Assembly (NCBI GenBank): GCA_964388665.1
Contig: CAYMBJ010000030.1
Location: 1 to 45,662 of the forward strand
Source: CALCCV01 sp964388665
GTDB taxonomy: Bacteria; Bdellovibrionota; Bdellovibrionia; Bdellovibrionales; Bdellovibrionaceae
DNA: 45,662 nt
Direction: 5' to 3'
Positions 8,875-16,929 of the stretch are shown here, one piece after another; the stretch's first letter is position 1, and every line of letters begins with the position of its first letter. Made by a program: the position numbers and the translations under genes. A model generated the notes under the pieces. That model was not told the origin of the DNA. It ran no database searches and saw only the letters and a list, made by a program, of their open reading frames with translations.

Positions 8875-8889
8875 GGGTGGTCACTATTG

Positions 8890-8915
8890 CTGCCAAATTC
8901 ATGTGACTTTGGCAG
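8890..8915 (+). other. Stem-loop between OmpA-like and radical SAM genes
   Basis: CTGCCAAA (8890-8897) pairs with TTTGGCAG (8908-8915) across a 10-base loop. No T-run follows, so it is at best a weak terminator. It may also be an mRNA stability or processing hairpin. Confidence 0.4.
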
Positions 8916-8939
8916 TAAATTGGGTGAGAAGTGGGCATC

Positions 8940-9890
8940 ATGACTCACCCAAAGCGCTTTCAAAAGGTCAACATTGAGATCAGCAACATCTGCAATTTGC
9001 AGTGCAGCTTTTGTCCAGAGGTGCGACGAGCGCAGCAGATGATGGATCTCGATCTTTTCACACGAAGCATCGAGCAGGTCGCACCCTTGACCGAAATGGT
9101 CTGCTTTCATTTGATGGGCGAACCACTTGCTCACCCACTGTTTGAAAAATTTGTACAGATTTGCCATCTTCACAGTGTGCCGATATTTTTGGTTTCCAAT
9201 GGTGTGCTTTTGCGCGAGAAACAATCCGAGCTGCTTCTGCATCCGGCCTTTCGCCAAGTCAACTTTTCCTTACATAGTTTTTTTGACAACTTTCCAAAAA
9301 AGGACCCAGAGGCCTATCTGAGCAAGATCTTTGCTTTTATCGAAGCAGCCCTTTTGCGTCGGCCTGATCTGTATATAAACCTACGTCTTTGGAATCTATC
9401 GAGTGGTGCCGCCGCAAAAGCCAGGCGTGCTCAAGGTGCTCCCAATGCTCCCAAAGAACACAGTAACGATCTTCTCTTAAAGCAGATCTCCGATCAATTT
9501 GGTGTGCCCATGCCAACCGATATTGATCCGCGCACTCAAAAGGGCTTTCGTCTCCTCAATCGCCTTTATTTGCATTTTGATTCTGAGTTCACGTGGCCGG
9601 ATTTAAGCCTGCCGATCTTGGGCAGCTGCGGACGTTGTCTGGGATTGAAATCGCATTTCGGTATTCTGGTGGACGGCACAGTGGTGCCCTGTTGTTTAGA
9701 CAAAGAAGCCGCAATTCCTCTCGGCAATTTGCAATATCAAGAGCTCTCTGCAATTCTTCAAGGAGACCGAGCGCAGAAAATGCTAAAGGGTTTTTCCGAA
9801 GGAAAATTGCTTGAAGACCTCTGTCAGCGGTGTCAATACATTGAAAGATTTCAATCCACCAACAAAAATGATCAGGCGATCACTGTTTAG
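8940..9890 (+). CDS. Radical SAM/SPASM-type enzyme
   Basis: The protein (316 residues from the ATG at 8940, with GAGAAG 9 bases upstream; a GTG at 8931 is also possible) carries the radical SAM cluster motif CNLQCSFC (Cys18, Cys22, Cys25). The C-terminal half has more cysteines (CGRC, VPCC and LCQRC), typical of a SPASM/twitch auxiliary Fe-S domain, around ILVDGTVVPCCLDKEA. Such enzymes cleave S-adenosylmethionine to make a radical and often modify peptides or small molecules. No precursor peptide is evident beside it, so the substrate is unknown. Its last seven codons lie in a 57-bp sequence that recurs after the neighbouring Fic gene, so this 3' end seems to be the site where Fic entered. 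Confidence 0.88.
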   Translation: MTHPKRFQKVNIEISNICNLQCSFCPEVRRAQQMMDLDLFTRSIEQVAPLTEMVCFHLMGEPLAHPLFEKFVQICHLHSVPIFLVSNGVLLREKQSELLLHPAFRQVNFSLHSFFDNFPKKDPEAYLSKIFAFIEAALLRRPDLYINLRLWNLSSGAAAKARRAQGAPNAPKEHSNDLLLKQISDQFGVPMPTDIDPRTQKGFRLLNRLYLHFDSEFTWPDLSLPILGSCGRCLGLKSHFGILVDGTVVPCCLDKEAAIPLGNLQYQELSAILQGDRAQKMLKGFSEGKLLEDLCQRCQYIERFQSTNKNDQAITV

Positions 9891-9926
9891 CAATTTGTTC
9901 ACAGATTGAATTCACCTTGGCGGGAC
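9870..9926 (+). repeat. Direct repeat, left copy (3' end of radical SAM gene)
   Basis: This 57-bp stretch starting GATCAGGCGATCACTG matches 11115-11171 with two mismatches (A/G at 9901, T/C at 9918). It includes the last codons and stop of the radical SAM gene. The two copies bracket the Fic gene exactly, with a period of 1245 bp. Confidence 0.95.
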
Positions 9927-9938
9927 GTTTGTCTAGCT

Positions 9939-10021
9939 CATATCCATAAAGATACCCAATAATATCCATAAATAGCTAAAAATATCGACTTTATAGGTAT
10001 TATTGGGTATATTTATGGGTG
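9939..10021 (+). promoter_or_regulatory. Operator-like inverted repeat over the Fic start region
   Basis: The left arm (9939-9967, core ATACCCAATAATA) and right arm (9996-10021, core TATTATTGGGTAT) are near-perfect reverse complements, with flanking CCATAAA/TTTATGG also paired. The right arm ends one base before the Fic ATG, so it covers the ribosome-binding region. No Shine-Dalgarno sequence is otherwise visible. A further CCATAAA box lies at 9966-9972. This fits an operator for autoregulation, perhaps by the winged-helix domain of the Fic protein itself. Confidence 0.6.
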
Positions 10022-10022
10022 T

Positions 10023-11108
10023 ATGAGAGCACCTAAAATTGACCAACTCACCATAGAGATCGTGAGCCTAATCGGCGAGCTCGATGAGTTCAAAGGCCGT
10101 TGGGCCGCCACTCAGGCATTGGCGCCCGACAGGTTGGCGGTCCTTCGCCAAGTGGCCACCATTGAATCCGTCGGTTCTAGCACCCGTATAGAAGGCGTGA
10201 AGCTAACCAACTCTGAAATCGAAGCTCTGCTTCGCGGAGTGAAGACTTACTCATTCAAGTCACGGGATGAGCAAGAGGTCGCGGGTTATGCGGAACTGAT
10301 GGAAATGATCTTTGCTTCCCATAAAGAAATTCCGTTTACCGAAAATCATATCAAGCAGCTACATAGTGTGCTCCTCAAATACAGCACCAAAGACGACCGC
10401 CACCGCGGGGAATACAAAAAGTTTGCCAACAGCGTGGAGGCTATCGGGCAGAATGGCAAAAGCAAAGGTGTGATCTTTCATACATCAACCCCGTTTGACA
10501 CGCCAGCCTTGATGACTGAGCTTATTGAGTGGACCAACACACAAATCAAACGAAGAGAGTTGCGCCCACTGCTTGTGATTGCCGTATTCGTGGTCGTTTT
10601 TCTGCACATACATCCGTTTCAAGACGGCAATGGTCGTCTATCCCGGGGGCTAACTACATTGTTGCTCTTACAGCTGGGATACAGCTACGTACCTTATAGT
10701 TCCTTTGAAAGGGTCATTGAGGAAAACAAGGATTCCTACTACCTGGCTTTGCGCCGTGGGCAAGCAGAGCTTGAAGAGATCAACGCAAAGAGGTCGACCA
10801 AATCAAAATTGAAACCTGGCGGCGTGAATGACTGGTTGGCGTTCTTTCTCAAGTCCATGCAGAAACAAAAGGTCGCGCTCGAAGCAAAAATGAAAAACGA
10901 ATTGGAGGCCACCAAGATCCCGCCCTTGTCTTTACAGATCATTGAGTTCATCAAGGGTCATGGTCCCACCTCCATTGGTGAAGCCGTGGCCGTCATAGGT
11001 GCCAATCGCAATACGGTTAAGCTGCACTTCAAGAATTTAGTTGCAGATGGGCGCCTGGAAAAAGTTGGTGTCGGACGCGGTATGCGGTATCGGATGCGCC
11101 AATCCTAG
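10023..11108 (+). CDS. Fic family protein with C-terminal winged helix
   Basis: The 361-residue protein has the Fic catalytic motif HPFQDGNGR (197-205), which transfers AMP, or rarely another group, from a nucleotide to a hydroxyl side chain of a target protein. An N-terminal inhibitory motif SSTRIEG (52-58, matching S/TxxxEG) marks a class II self-inhibited Fic enzyme. The C-terminal 75 residues (from SLQIIEFIKGHGPTSIGEAV) look like a winged helix-turn-helix, as in many free-standing Fic proteins. No separate antitoxin is present, which fits the internal inhibitor. The gene is flanked by 57-bp direct repeats and preceded by a large inverted repeat, so it appears to be an inserted cassette. 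Confidence 0.93.
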   Translation: MRAPKIDQLTIEIVSLIGELDEFKGRWAATQALAPDRLAVLRQVATIESVGSSTRIEGVKLTNSEIEALLRGVKTYSFKSRDEQEVAGYAELMEMIFASHKEIPFTENHIKQLHSVLLKYSTKDDRHRGEYKKFANSVEAIGQNGKSKGVIFHTSTPFDTPALMTELIEWTNTQIKRRELRPLLVIAVFVVVFLHIHPFQDGNGRLSRGLTTLLLLQLGYSYVPYSSFERVIEENKDSYYLALRRGQAELEEINAKRSTKSKLKPGGVNDWLAFFLKSMQKQKVALEAKMKNELEATKIPPLSLQIIEFIKGHGPTSIGEAVAVIGANRNTVKLHFKNLVADGRLEKVGVGRGMRYRMRQS

Positions 11109-11114
11109 TAAAAA

Positions 11115-11171
11115 GATCAGGCGATCACTGTTTAGCAATTTGTTCGCAGATTGAATTCACCCTGGCGGGAC
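11115..11171 (+). repeat. Direct repeat, right copy after the Fic gene
   Basis: This is the second copy of the 57-bp sequence at 9870-9926, starting 6 bases after the Fic stop codon. It carries a remnant of the radical SAM 3' end without the gene. It marks the right boundary of the apparent insertion. Confidence 0.95.
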
Positions 11172-11239
11172 TTTTGCCGTCAAATCTCAATTTTATAAAT
11201 TGAATTTGAATCTATCGAATAGCCAATGGTAGCATTTAG

Positions 11240-11265
11240 CTCCGCACAAAATGATGTGTGCGGAG
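11240..11265 (+). promoter_or_regulatory. 5' UTR stem-loop next to ribosome site
   Basis: A perfect 9-bp stem CTCCGCACA/TGTGCGGAG with an 8-base loop lies 17 bases before the start codon at 11283. It ends just upstream of the AAAGGAAAAG ribosome site. No T-run follows on either strand, so it is not a simple terminator. It may control translation or mRNA stability of the downstream small protein. Confidence 0.5.
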
Positions 11266-11282
11266 TATAAAGGAAAAGTAAA

Positions 11283-11588
11283 ATGAAACAAAATGTAAAA
11301 ACAATGCTGATCGTTCTGGCGTGTCTTTTTGGATTTTCAACAGCCACACATTCAGCCGAAACTATGGGTGAAAAAGCCAAAGCTGGGGCCAAGGCAGCGA
11401 AGCACGCCGTTAAAAAAGGTGCTCATCGCGCAGAAGAGGCTCTCTGTGGCAAGCTCACTGGAGATAGCAAAGTGGAGTGCCTAGCTAAAAAAGGCAAACA
11501 TCGAATGGAAGAGGGCGCAGATGCTGTCAAAAACAAAGCTTCTGAAGTGAAAGAGGCCATTGATACTGACGATGCAACTGACGAGTAG
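11283..11588 (+). CDS. Small exported Lys/Ala-rich helical protein
   Basis: The 101-residue product has a signal peptide (MKQNVKTMLIVLACLFGFSTATHSA, cut before ETMGEK). The mature 75 residues are a charged, Ala/Lys-rich helix with loosely repeated units (KAKAGAKAAKHAVKKGAHRAEEA, then KKGKHRMEEGADAVKNKASEVKEA, here joined by two cysteines in LCGKL...VECL) and an acidic end. The layout resembles small periplasmic stress or envelope-associated helical proteins, but I cannot name a family. A ribosome site and a stable hairpin precede it. The two cysteines could form a disulfide between the two helical units. Confidence 0.75.
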   Translation: MKQNVKTMLIVLACLFGFSTATHSAETMGEKAKAGAKAAKHAVKKGAHRAEEALCGKLTGDSKVECLAKKGKHRMEEGADAVKNKASEVKEAIDTDDATDE

Positions 11589-11873
11589 CGGAATGTGGGG
11601 GGCTGTTGATCTGCATCGTACCCCCAGGCCCCCACCACGGATTTTTGGGACAACTTGATAAAATGGACATCCGAAATATCGATGAGACCAACTCTGCGGT
11701 TGCATTTGCAATTGACCATCGGCCTCCTCACAATCAATTGGAACCAGCCGAGGGTCAATATGACATAGTAGCTGTTTTTCAAGTTGTTCGCCGTGATGAA
11801 ACAGATGGGGGCTTGATTCTTGCTTGGCGGATCATAAGAGATTTCGATAAGCCTGTGCTTAGTAGAGATTAAT
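11589..11873. other. Intergenic region at the end of the APE operon
   Basis: This 285-bp region lies between the small exported protein (plus) and the end of the APE operon (minus). An 88-codon open frame fills most of it, but it has no ribosome site or recognisable motif and is not called as a gene. I see no clear terminator for the APE operon. Confidence 0.4.
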
Positions 11874-12605
11874 CTAGTCCCAACACTGGATCAAGGCAAA
11901 TTTGAGATTGAGTTTTTTGTAGCGAAGTTCGTGACCTGCGCGTGCCACTTGGTGCGAAACGATCTGATCGACGCTTAGTTTTCCTTTTGCACAGAGGGCG
12001 ACATTTTTTTCTAGGTGATAGAAGAAACTCAAAGTGTCTTTTGTTGGTAGGTGGGTGCAGTGGTTGGCGTCGAGATCAAAATGGACGCGCACAGATTCAC
12101 TGGTGATCAGGCCATCGTACGCCTTCACGTAGGACTCCTTGAGCGACCAAAGCATGCGAAAGCGGTGATGTTGCGATGTCAGAGTTTTCCCTCGCTGGAT
12201 GTAGGCATTTTCAAGATCACTGAAGTAGCTTTTGGCAATCTCGAGAAATGGGCCGGGTCGATTTTTTTGTTCGATATCGATGCCTAGTTCAAAGCGAGGG
12301 TGAACGGCCAGAACAATTTCTGATTGGGAGTGGGAGAGGCTAAACTGGAGGCCTCGGACAAAGGGCTTTCCCTTGTCGTTTTTGTGAATGGTGACATCGT
12401 CGCAGTTATGAATGTTTCTGAGAGCCGATTTCAGCAAATGGCGCGAATGTAAAAATTCGCGCTTTCGTTTTGCTTGCGACATTTTCGAATAGGCACTTCT
12501 TTCGTTGCTGTCGAGCCACACTTCGGGATCAAGCGGCGCCGAATTTTCGTCAATGTGATTAAAATAGATGTGCAGTTTCTGATCTTTTATGGGGTGTCTT
12601 GCCAT
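11874..12605 (-). CDS. 4'-phosphopantetheinyl transferase of the APE operon
   Basis: The 243-residue Sfp-type transferase shows the two family signatures: GIDIEQ (magnesium- and CoA-binding acidic motif, near residue 112) and LWSLKESYVKAYDG (WxxKExxxK, near residue 158). It converts apo-ACPs to the holo form by adding phosphopantetheine from CoA. It is the last gene of the operon and overlaps the upstream ketosynthase by 19 bases. Its likely targets are the two operon ACPs at 25317-25939. Having its own transferase suggests the cluster can act independently of the host's fatty-acid enzyme. Confidence 0.9.
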   Translation of the reverse strand: MARHPIKDQKLHIYFNHIDENSAPLDPEVWLDSNERSAYSKMSQAKRKREFLHSRHLLKSALRNIHNCDDVTIHKNDKGKPFVRGLQFSLSHSQSEIVLAVHPRFELGIDIEQKNRPGPFLEIAKSYFSDLENAYIQRGKTLTSQHHRFRMLWSLKESYVKAYDGLITSESVRVHFDLDANHCTHLPTKDTLSFFYHLEKNVALCAKGKLSVDQIVSHQVARAGHELRYKKLNLKFALIQCWD

Positions 12606-13837
12606 CGCTTAAAAATCAAGGAAGTATTGATGCCACCAAAGGCAAAGTTATTGGACATCACATATTGGCAGTCTAAACTTCGTCCATCTCCACGAATGTA
12701 GTCCAATGGTGCGCACCTGTCATCAATCTGTTTCAGGTTTAGAGTCGGTGCAAACCACTTGCGATTCATCATTTCTATTGAGATCCAGGCCTCAATGGCA
12801 CCACAGGCTCCGAGCGTATGACCATAGTAACTCTTTAATGAGCTGATGGGCATCGTTTCGCCAAAGAGACGATAGGTAGCTTGAGTTTCGGCCACATCAC
12901 CAGAGTCGGTGGCAGTGCCGTGAGCGTTGATGTATCCAATCTGATCCGCATCAATATTGGCATCCTTGAGTGCAAGACGCATGGCCATCTCCATGCACTG
13001 AGAGTCGGGTTGAGTGATGTGCTGGGCATCGCAATTGGTGCCAAAACCAACGAGCTCCGCGTGAATTTTAGCTCCACGCGCCTTAGCTGATTCGAACTCT
13101 TCTAATATCAAGGTTCCGGCGCCCTCACCCAAGACCAGGCCGTCACGGGACTTATCAAATGGTGAAGGAGTCGCAGTAGGCGTGTCATTTTTTACGCTCG
13201 TGGCAAAGAGGGTGTCGAAAACAGCCACCTCGCTGGGGCAAAATTCCTCGGCACCGCCGGCAATCATGATGTCCTGATGCCCGTATTTGATCGCCTCATA
13301 GGCGTAGCCAATTCCTTGGCTTCCCGAAGTGCAGGCAGACGAGGTGGGTATCACTCTTCCTCTGACGCCAAAAAACAATGCCATATTCACCGCGCAGGTG
13401 TGACTCATCATTTTGATGTAGGTGGTGGCCGTGATGCCCTTAACGGTGTTTTCTGTGAACATATTCATAAAGGCCATGACGGGCTCAGTACTACCCGTGC
13501 AGGAGCCATAGGCGATGCCCGTGGAGCCATCTGTGAGTCCAGAGTAATTTAATAGATTGGCATCTGTGAGCGCCAATTCAGTGGCTCGCGTAGCCATTTT
13601 GGCCACGGGACCCATTGAGCGAATCTTTTTTCGATCATAGTGCTCTGGCAAAACAAAGTTTCTCACCGGTGCGCCAAGCTTGGTATGAAGCCCTGTGAAT
13701 CGCTCGAGCTCTGGCATGTACTGAACGGCACTTTGTCCATGTTTTAAATTGTTTTCAATGGTGTCATAGTCACAACCCAGCGCTGTAATTCCACCAAATC
13801 CGGTCACTACCACTCGTCTTTTTTCCAAACCACTCAT
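12587..13837 (-). CDS. apeR: APE 3-ketoacyl-ACP synthase (second ketosynthase)
   Basis: The 416-residue FabF-like ketosynthase has a complete Cys-His-His triad: Cys169 in SSACTSGSQG, His in NAHGTATDSGD and His in KSYYGHTLGACGA. It performs decarboxylative condensation of a malonyl unit with the growing polyene on an ACP. The symbol follows gene order (KS-DH-KR-KS) in characterised APE operons and is a positional assignment. The start overlaps the ketoreductase stop by one base (TAATG) and its end overlaps the transferase gene, so all three are translationally coupled. Confidence 0.9.
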   Translation of the reverse strand: MSGLEKRRVVVTGFGGITALGCDYDTIENNLKHGQSAVQYMPELERFTGLHTKLGAPVRNFVLPEHYDRKKIRSMGPVAKMATRATELALTDANLLNYSGLTDGSTGIAYGSCTGSTEPVMAFMNMFTENTVKGITATTYIKMMSHTCAVNMALFFGVRGRVIPTSSACTSGSQGIGYAYEAIKYGHQDIMIAGGAEEFCPSEVAVFDTLFATSVKNDTPTATPSPFDKSRDGLVLGEGAGTLILEEFESAKARGAKIHAELVGFGTNCDAQHITQPDSQCMEMAMRLALKDANIDADQIGYINAHGTATDSGDVAETQATYRLFGETMPISSLKSYYGHTLGACGAIEAWISIEMMNRKWFAPTLNLKQIDDRCAPLDYIRGDGRSLDCQYVMSNNFAFGGINTSLIFKRWQDTP

Positions 13838-14583
13838 TAAACCATTCCTCCATTTACGGAAATCACTTGGCGCGTGATGTAGCCCGCATTCTCAGACATA
13901 AGGTAGGTCACAAGACTGGCCACCTCTTCAGGTTTGCCCATGCGCTGGAGCGGGATTAAGGGTTTTGCATGCTCGTAAATATCTGGCGTCACCATGCCCA
14001 CATCGATCAAGCCGGGCGCGACACAGTTGACGGTGATCTGCCTCTTGCCCAATTCAATTGCCAGCGCCTTGGCGGCGCCAATGAGGCCTGCCTTGCTGGC
14101 GCTGTAGTTTACCTGACCGCGATTGCCAGCCACACCAGAAACAGAAGAGATGATCACGATTCTCCCTGGCGCACGTCGCTGCACCATCGGCATGGCACAG
14201 GGCCTGGCAACATTAAAAAAACCGCCTAGGTTGGTCTCAATAACTGCATCCCACTCTTCGTCCAGCATTGAGGGAAAGGCCGTGTCGCGACTGATTCCCG
14301 CGTTGCAGACAATTCCATAGTAGGCTCCGTGCTCATTCATGTCAGCTTCGAGGGCTAATTTGGTTTGCTGACGATCCCGTAAATCAAAGCGGAGCAAGCG
14401 GCTTCGCGCACCCAGGTCAACAATTTCCTTGAGAGTTTGCTGAGCGGCCGCCTCATTAGTAGAAAAATGAACGACAACCTCATAGCCCTGCTTTGCTAAA
14501 TCCACAGCGATCGCACGGCCAATGCCGCCACTGGCTCCGGTGACCAAGATTGTCTTTTCCTTTTGGGTTTGTGTGTGATTCAC
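13837..14583 (-). CDS. apeQ: APE 3-ketoacyl-ACP reductase
   Basis: The 248-residue short-chain dehydrogenase is FabG-like. It has the NAD(P)-binding TGASGGIGRAIA near residue 16, NAG in CNAGISRDT, the catalytic Ser in IISSVSG and the YxxxK pair in NYSASKAG. It should reduce the beta-keto group after each condensation. Its ATG overlaps the dehydratase stop by 4 bases. The gene name is by position in the KS-DH-KR-KS block. Confidence 0.92.
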   Translation of the reverse strand: MNHTQTQKEKTILVTGASGGIGRAIAVDLAKQGYEVVVHFSTNEAAAQQTLKEIVDLGARSRLLRFDLRDRQQTKLALEADMNEHGAYYGIVCNAGISRDTAFPSMLDEEWDAVIETNLGGFFNVARPCAMPMVQRRAPGRIVIISSVSGVAGNRGQVNYSASKAGLIGAAKALAIELGKRQITVNCVAPGLIDVGMVTPDIYEHAKPLIPLQRMGKPEEVASLVTYLMSENAGYITRQVISVNGGMV

Positions 14584-15074
14584 AAATGTCTCCTTGGTGG
14601 TGAGGCTTTGAGCTTTTCAAGAGTTTCGTTGTCTGGCTTATAAGTCGTAAGGGAGCCGCTGGCAAGTTCGCAGCCATTTTGCAGTATTTTGCACTGAAAG
14701 CTTCCTGAGTTATTCATCACTAGATCTGCAGCAACATGAATCTCTAAGCGAGCATCCAGCGGGAATAGTGGGTGTTTCACCTGGTAATTTCGGATACCAA
14801 TCAAAAAACCAATCTCCACTTCATGAGGTTTGGCTTGATTGGTCTCGGATCCGTGCACACCATTGAAGGCGGCAATAGTCTGCGCCATGTACTCGATGCC
14901 AAACCAGCTGGGCACACCGCCCAAACCTTTTGCATAGCCAAGACTTTGTTCGGTGATCGCCAAACCACACGAGAAATGCTCACTCTGAGAAGTAAGAATA
15001 TTATCAATCAAAATCATTGGTGGACGATGAGGTAGGTACTTTTCTAATGAACTGAACTCGGGTTGCCGGCTCAT
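14580..15074 (-). CDS. apeP: APE 3-hydroxyacyl-ACP dehydratase (hotdog)
   Basis: The 164-residue protein resembles the ApeP-type FabZ-like hotdog dehydratases: YLPHRPPMILIDNIL near residue 13, then GLGGVPSWFGIEYMAQTIAAF with the central helix. It removes water from the 3-hydroxyacyl intermediate to make a trans double bond. A second hotdog protein sits at 23031-23411. In studied APE systems the two dehydratases are proposed to act together. It overlaps both neighbours by 4 bases. Confidence 0.88.
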   Translation of the reverse strand: MSRQPEFSSLEKYLPHRPPMILIDNILTSQSEHFSCGLAITEQSLGYAKGLGGVPSWFGIEYMAQTIAAFNGVHGSETNQAKPHEVEIGFLIGIRNYQVKHPLFPLDARLEIHVAADLVMNNSGSFQCKILQNGCELASGSLTTYKPDNETLEKLKASPPRRHL

Positions 15075-16258
15075 TTTGCGGATCTCCGAAACACAAGAGA
15101 AACATTGTTACCGCCAAAAGCAAATGAATTGGAAACGCAAAAGTTCTGTTGCAGAGTTGCATTTTGTTGGACCAGATTCAGCGATGCCAATTCTGGGTCT
15201 GGTTCCCGATCCCAGATGTGCACGGGAAGGCGGGCAGACAAACTGCCATCGCTATTCAATTGCGAAAGTGCCAGATAGCACATTGCTGCCTCCTGGGCTC
15301 CGGCGGCGCCGAGTGTATGACCGATAAAGCATTTGGTGCTGCCAGCGAGCACGCCCGAGCCAAAAATTCTTTGCGTAACATGGCTCTCCATCAGATCGTT
15401 TTTTATCGTGCCCGTGCCATGAAGGTTTATATATCCTACATTTTGTGCTTCAATACAAGCGCTGCGCAAAGCCGCTCGGATCGCCAACTCAGCGCCAACA
15501 CCCTGAGGATCTGGTGAGGAGATGTGATAGGCATCCGAGCTCTCGCCATATCCAGCGAGTTCAACGGCTGAGGGTTCCTTAGATAAAATAAACATCGCTG
15601 CGCCTTCGCCAATATTGATGCCTCTGCGATTGCGACTGAAAGGATTGATCATCTCATCAGAGAGTGAATCTAGCGAGTCAAAACCATCAAGGGTGAGAGA
15701 GCTCAGAGTGTCTGCGCCGCCCACCAAAACCGCTTCGCAAAAGTTGCTTTTGATCAAACGACTGGCTTCGATTAAAGCCTTAGCACTTGAGGTGCAAGCT
15801 GTCGAGATGGTATAATGTGGGCCCTGCCAATTCAGCAGCTCAGCCAAAAATGAGCTCGGACTAGAGATTTCCTGCCGTTCATAGCGAAACTGCGGCGGCA
15901 GTTTTCCGTCTTTAGCGCTTGCAAAGGCATCTTCAGTCTCCTTAACTCCTGAGGTGCTGGTGCCAATAACAATGCCCAATTTGGTGCGATCATATTTGCT
16001 TTCCAGCTCTTTGATTTGAGTGTCCAATTGCTCAACGGCCTGGAGCAGAAGTCGATTGTTTCGCGAGGCAAACCTTTCAAGTCGCGGTGGAATCATTGGC
16101 AGAGGCTGGGTCACTTTGTGAATCATCGTCTTGCGCCCGCTAGTGAGTGGCTGCTCAGATGCATTTTGCATAGAGTTTACAAATATTGCATCATAGACTT
16201 CGTTTGCATTGCCACCACAGCTGTTGTTGATGCCTAAGGCGTTTAAAAACAATCTCAT
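15071..16258 (-). CDS. apeO: APE 3-ketoacyl-ACP synthase (first ketosynthase)
   Basis: The 395-residue ketosynthase has Cys155 in ISTACTSSAK, His in NLHGTGTIKND and His in CFIGHTLGAAGA, so it should be catalytically competent. In characterised APE pathways one ketosynthase pairs with a chain-length factor as a heterodimer. The KSβ-like protein at 26743-27477 is the likely partner. It overlaps the lipoprotein and dehydratase genes by 4 bases each. The assignment as ApeO is by gene order. Confidence 0.9.
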   Translation of the reverse strand: MRLFLNALGINNSCGGNANEVYDAIFVNSMQNASEQPLTSGRKTMIHKVTQPLPMIPPRLERFASRNNRLLLQAVEQLDTQIKELESKYDRTKLGIVIGTSTSGVKETEDAFASAKDGKLPPQFRYERQEISSPSSFLAELLNWQGPHYTISTACTSSAKALIEASRLIKSNFCEAVLVGGADTLSSLTLDGFDSLDSLSDEMINPFSRNRRGINIGEGAAMFILSKEPSAVELAGYGESSDAYHISSPDPQGVGAELAIRAALRSACIEAQNVGYINLHGTGTIKNDLMESHVTQRIFGSGVLAGSTKCFIGHTLGAAGAQEAAMCYLALSQLNSDGSLSARLPVHIWDREPDPELASLNLVQQNATLQQNFCVSNSFAFGGNNVSLVFRRSAK

Positions 16259-16929
16259 TGGTCTGCACCTGTTTCTGTACCTGAGGCTGCGCCAGTTCCC
16301 GTGCCCGCGTCCGTGCCAAAGCCCGCGCCAGAGCCCGTGCTTATGCCTTTGTCGACTGGTGAAATTTCTAGGCTGTAGTTGCGCTCTAGGTGGCGAAACA
16401 ACACGTGGGAATTCAGCTTGGTGGGGCTGCTGTATTCAATTTCAATAAAGGCGTGATCGTTCCAGAAAATCTTGCGCGTGAGCCCTGAGTCCACGACCTT
16501 GGTGTCCTCAGAAAGTAGTTCTTCAATTGCAGATTTATCAGCCAAGATCAATACGATGTCAGCAAGTGCGTGTGTCAGATTGAATTTGCTAGAAAAGCCA
16601 GGAGGCAATTTGGCGCGAATTCCGTTTTGGTTGTATTCAATTCGAAAGCTTTCACCACCAAAAGGCATCAGTCCCACAACCGAAATTGAATTGTCTTTTG
16701 AAGTCAGGATCACCTGTGAGCTTCGGTTCATCTCGCCATACTTGATTTGCAAAATTTGTATGACCTGAAATTCGGCAAGCATGTCTTTGGGCTCACGGAG
16801 AGTCAGATAGGATTTGCTGCCAATTGAAATTTTGTTATCAGATTCTTTGTTGGAAATTGTTTTGCTGGCACAACCGCTCACTAAGAGACCAACAGCAAAT
16901 GCAAAAAAAAGTTTTACCAGTTTAACCAC
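16255..16929 (-). CDS. APE-associated DUF3261-type lipoprotein
   Basis: The 224-residue protein has a lipoprotein signal (VKLFFAFAVGLLVSGC, lipobox VSGC) and is in the operon slot where other APE clusters carry a DUF3261 lipoprotein. Its role is thought to lie in placing the polyene lipid in the outer membrane. The last 30 residues are a Gly/Thr/Ala tail of repeated short units (for example GTDAGTGTGAASGTETG), encoded by near-repeats of 6 bases. The tail is not needed for the fold and may vary between strains. It overlaps the exporter by 8 bases and the ketosynthase by 4. Confidence 0.85.
   Translation of the reverse strand: MVKLVKLFFAFAVGLLVSGCASKTISNKESDNKISIGSKSYLTLREPKDMLAEFQVIQILQIKYGEMNRSSQVILTSKDNSISVVGLMPFGGESFRIEYNQNGIRAKLPPGFSSKFNLTHALADIVLILADKSAIEELLSEDTKVVDSGLTRKIFWNDHAFIEIEYSSPTKLNSHVLFRHLERNYSLEISPVDKGISTGSGAGFGTDAGTGTGAASGTETGADQ

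Noticed and set aside
8940..9890. A peptide-modification (RiPP) system built on the radical SAM enzyme
   Set aside because: No plausible short precursor gene is next to it. The nearest small protein (11283) is an exported helical protein across the Fic insertion.
10023..11108. Fic-antitoxin two-gene toxin module
   Set aside because: No small antitoxin gene is adjacent. The inhibitory helix is inside the Fic protein.
9870..11171. Transposon or IS element for the Fic cassette
   Set aside because: No transposase, integrase or terminal inverted repeats. The flanking repeat is far longer than a normal target duplication.
11606..11872. An 88-codon open frame between the small exported protein and the APE operon
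   Set aside because: It has no ribosome site, no motif and an opposite-strand frame of similar length. It is likely to be chance, though it cannot be excluded.
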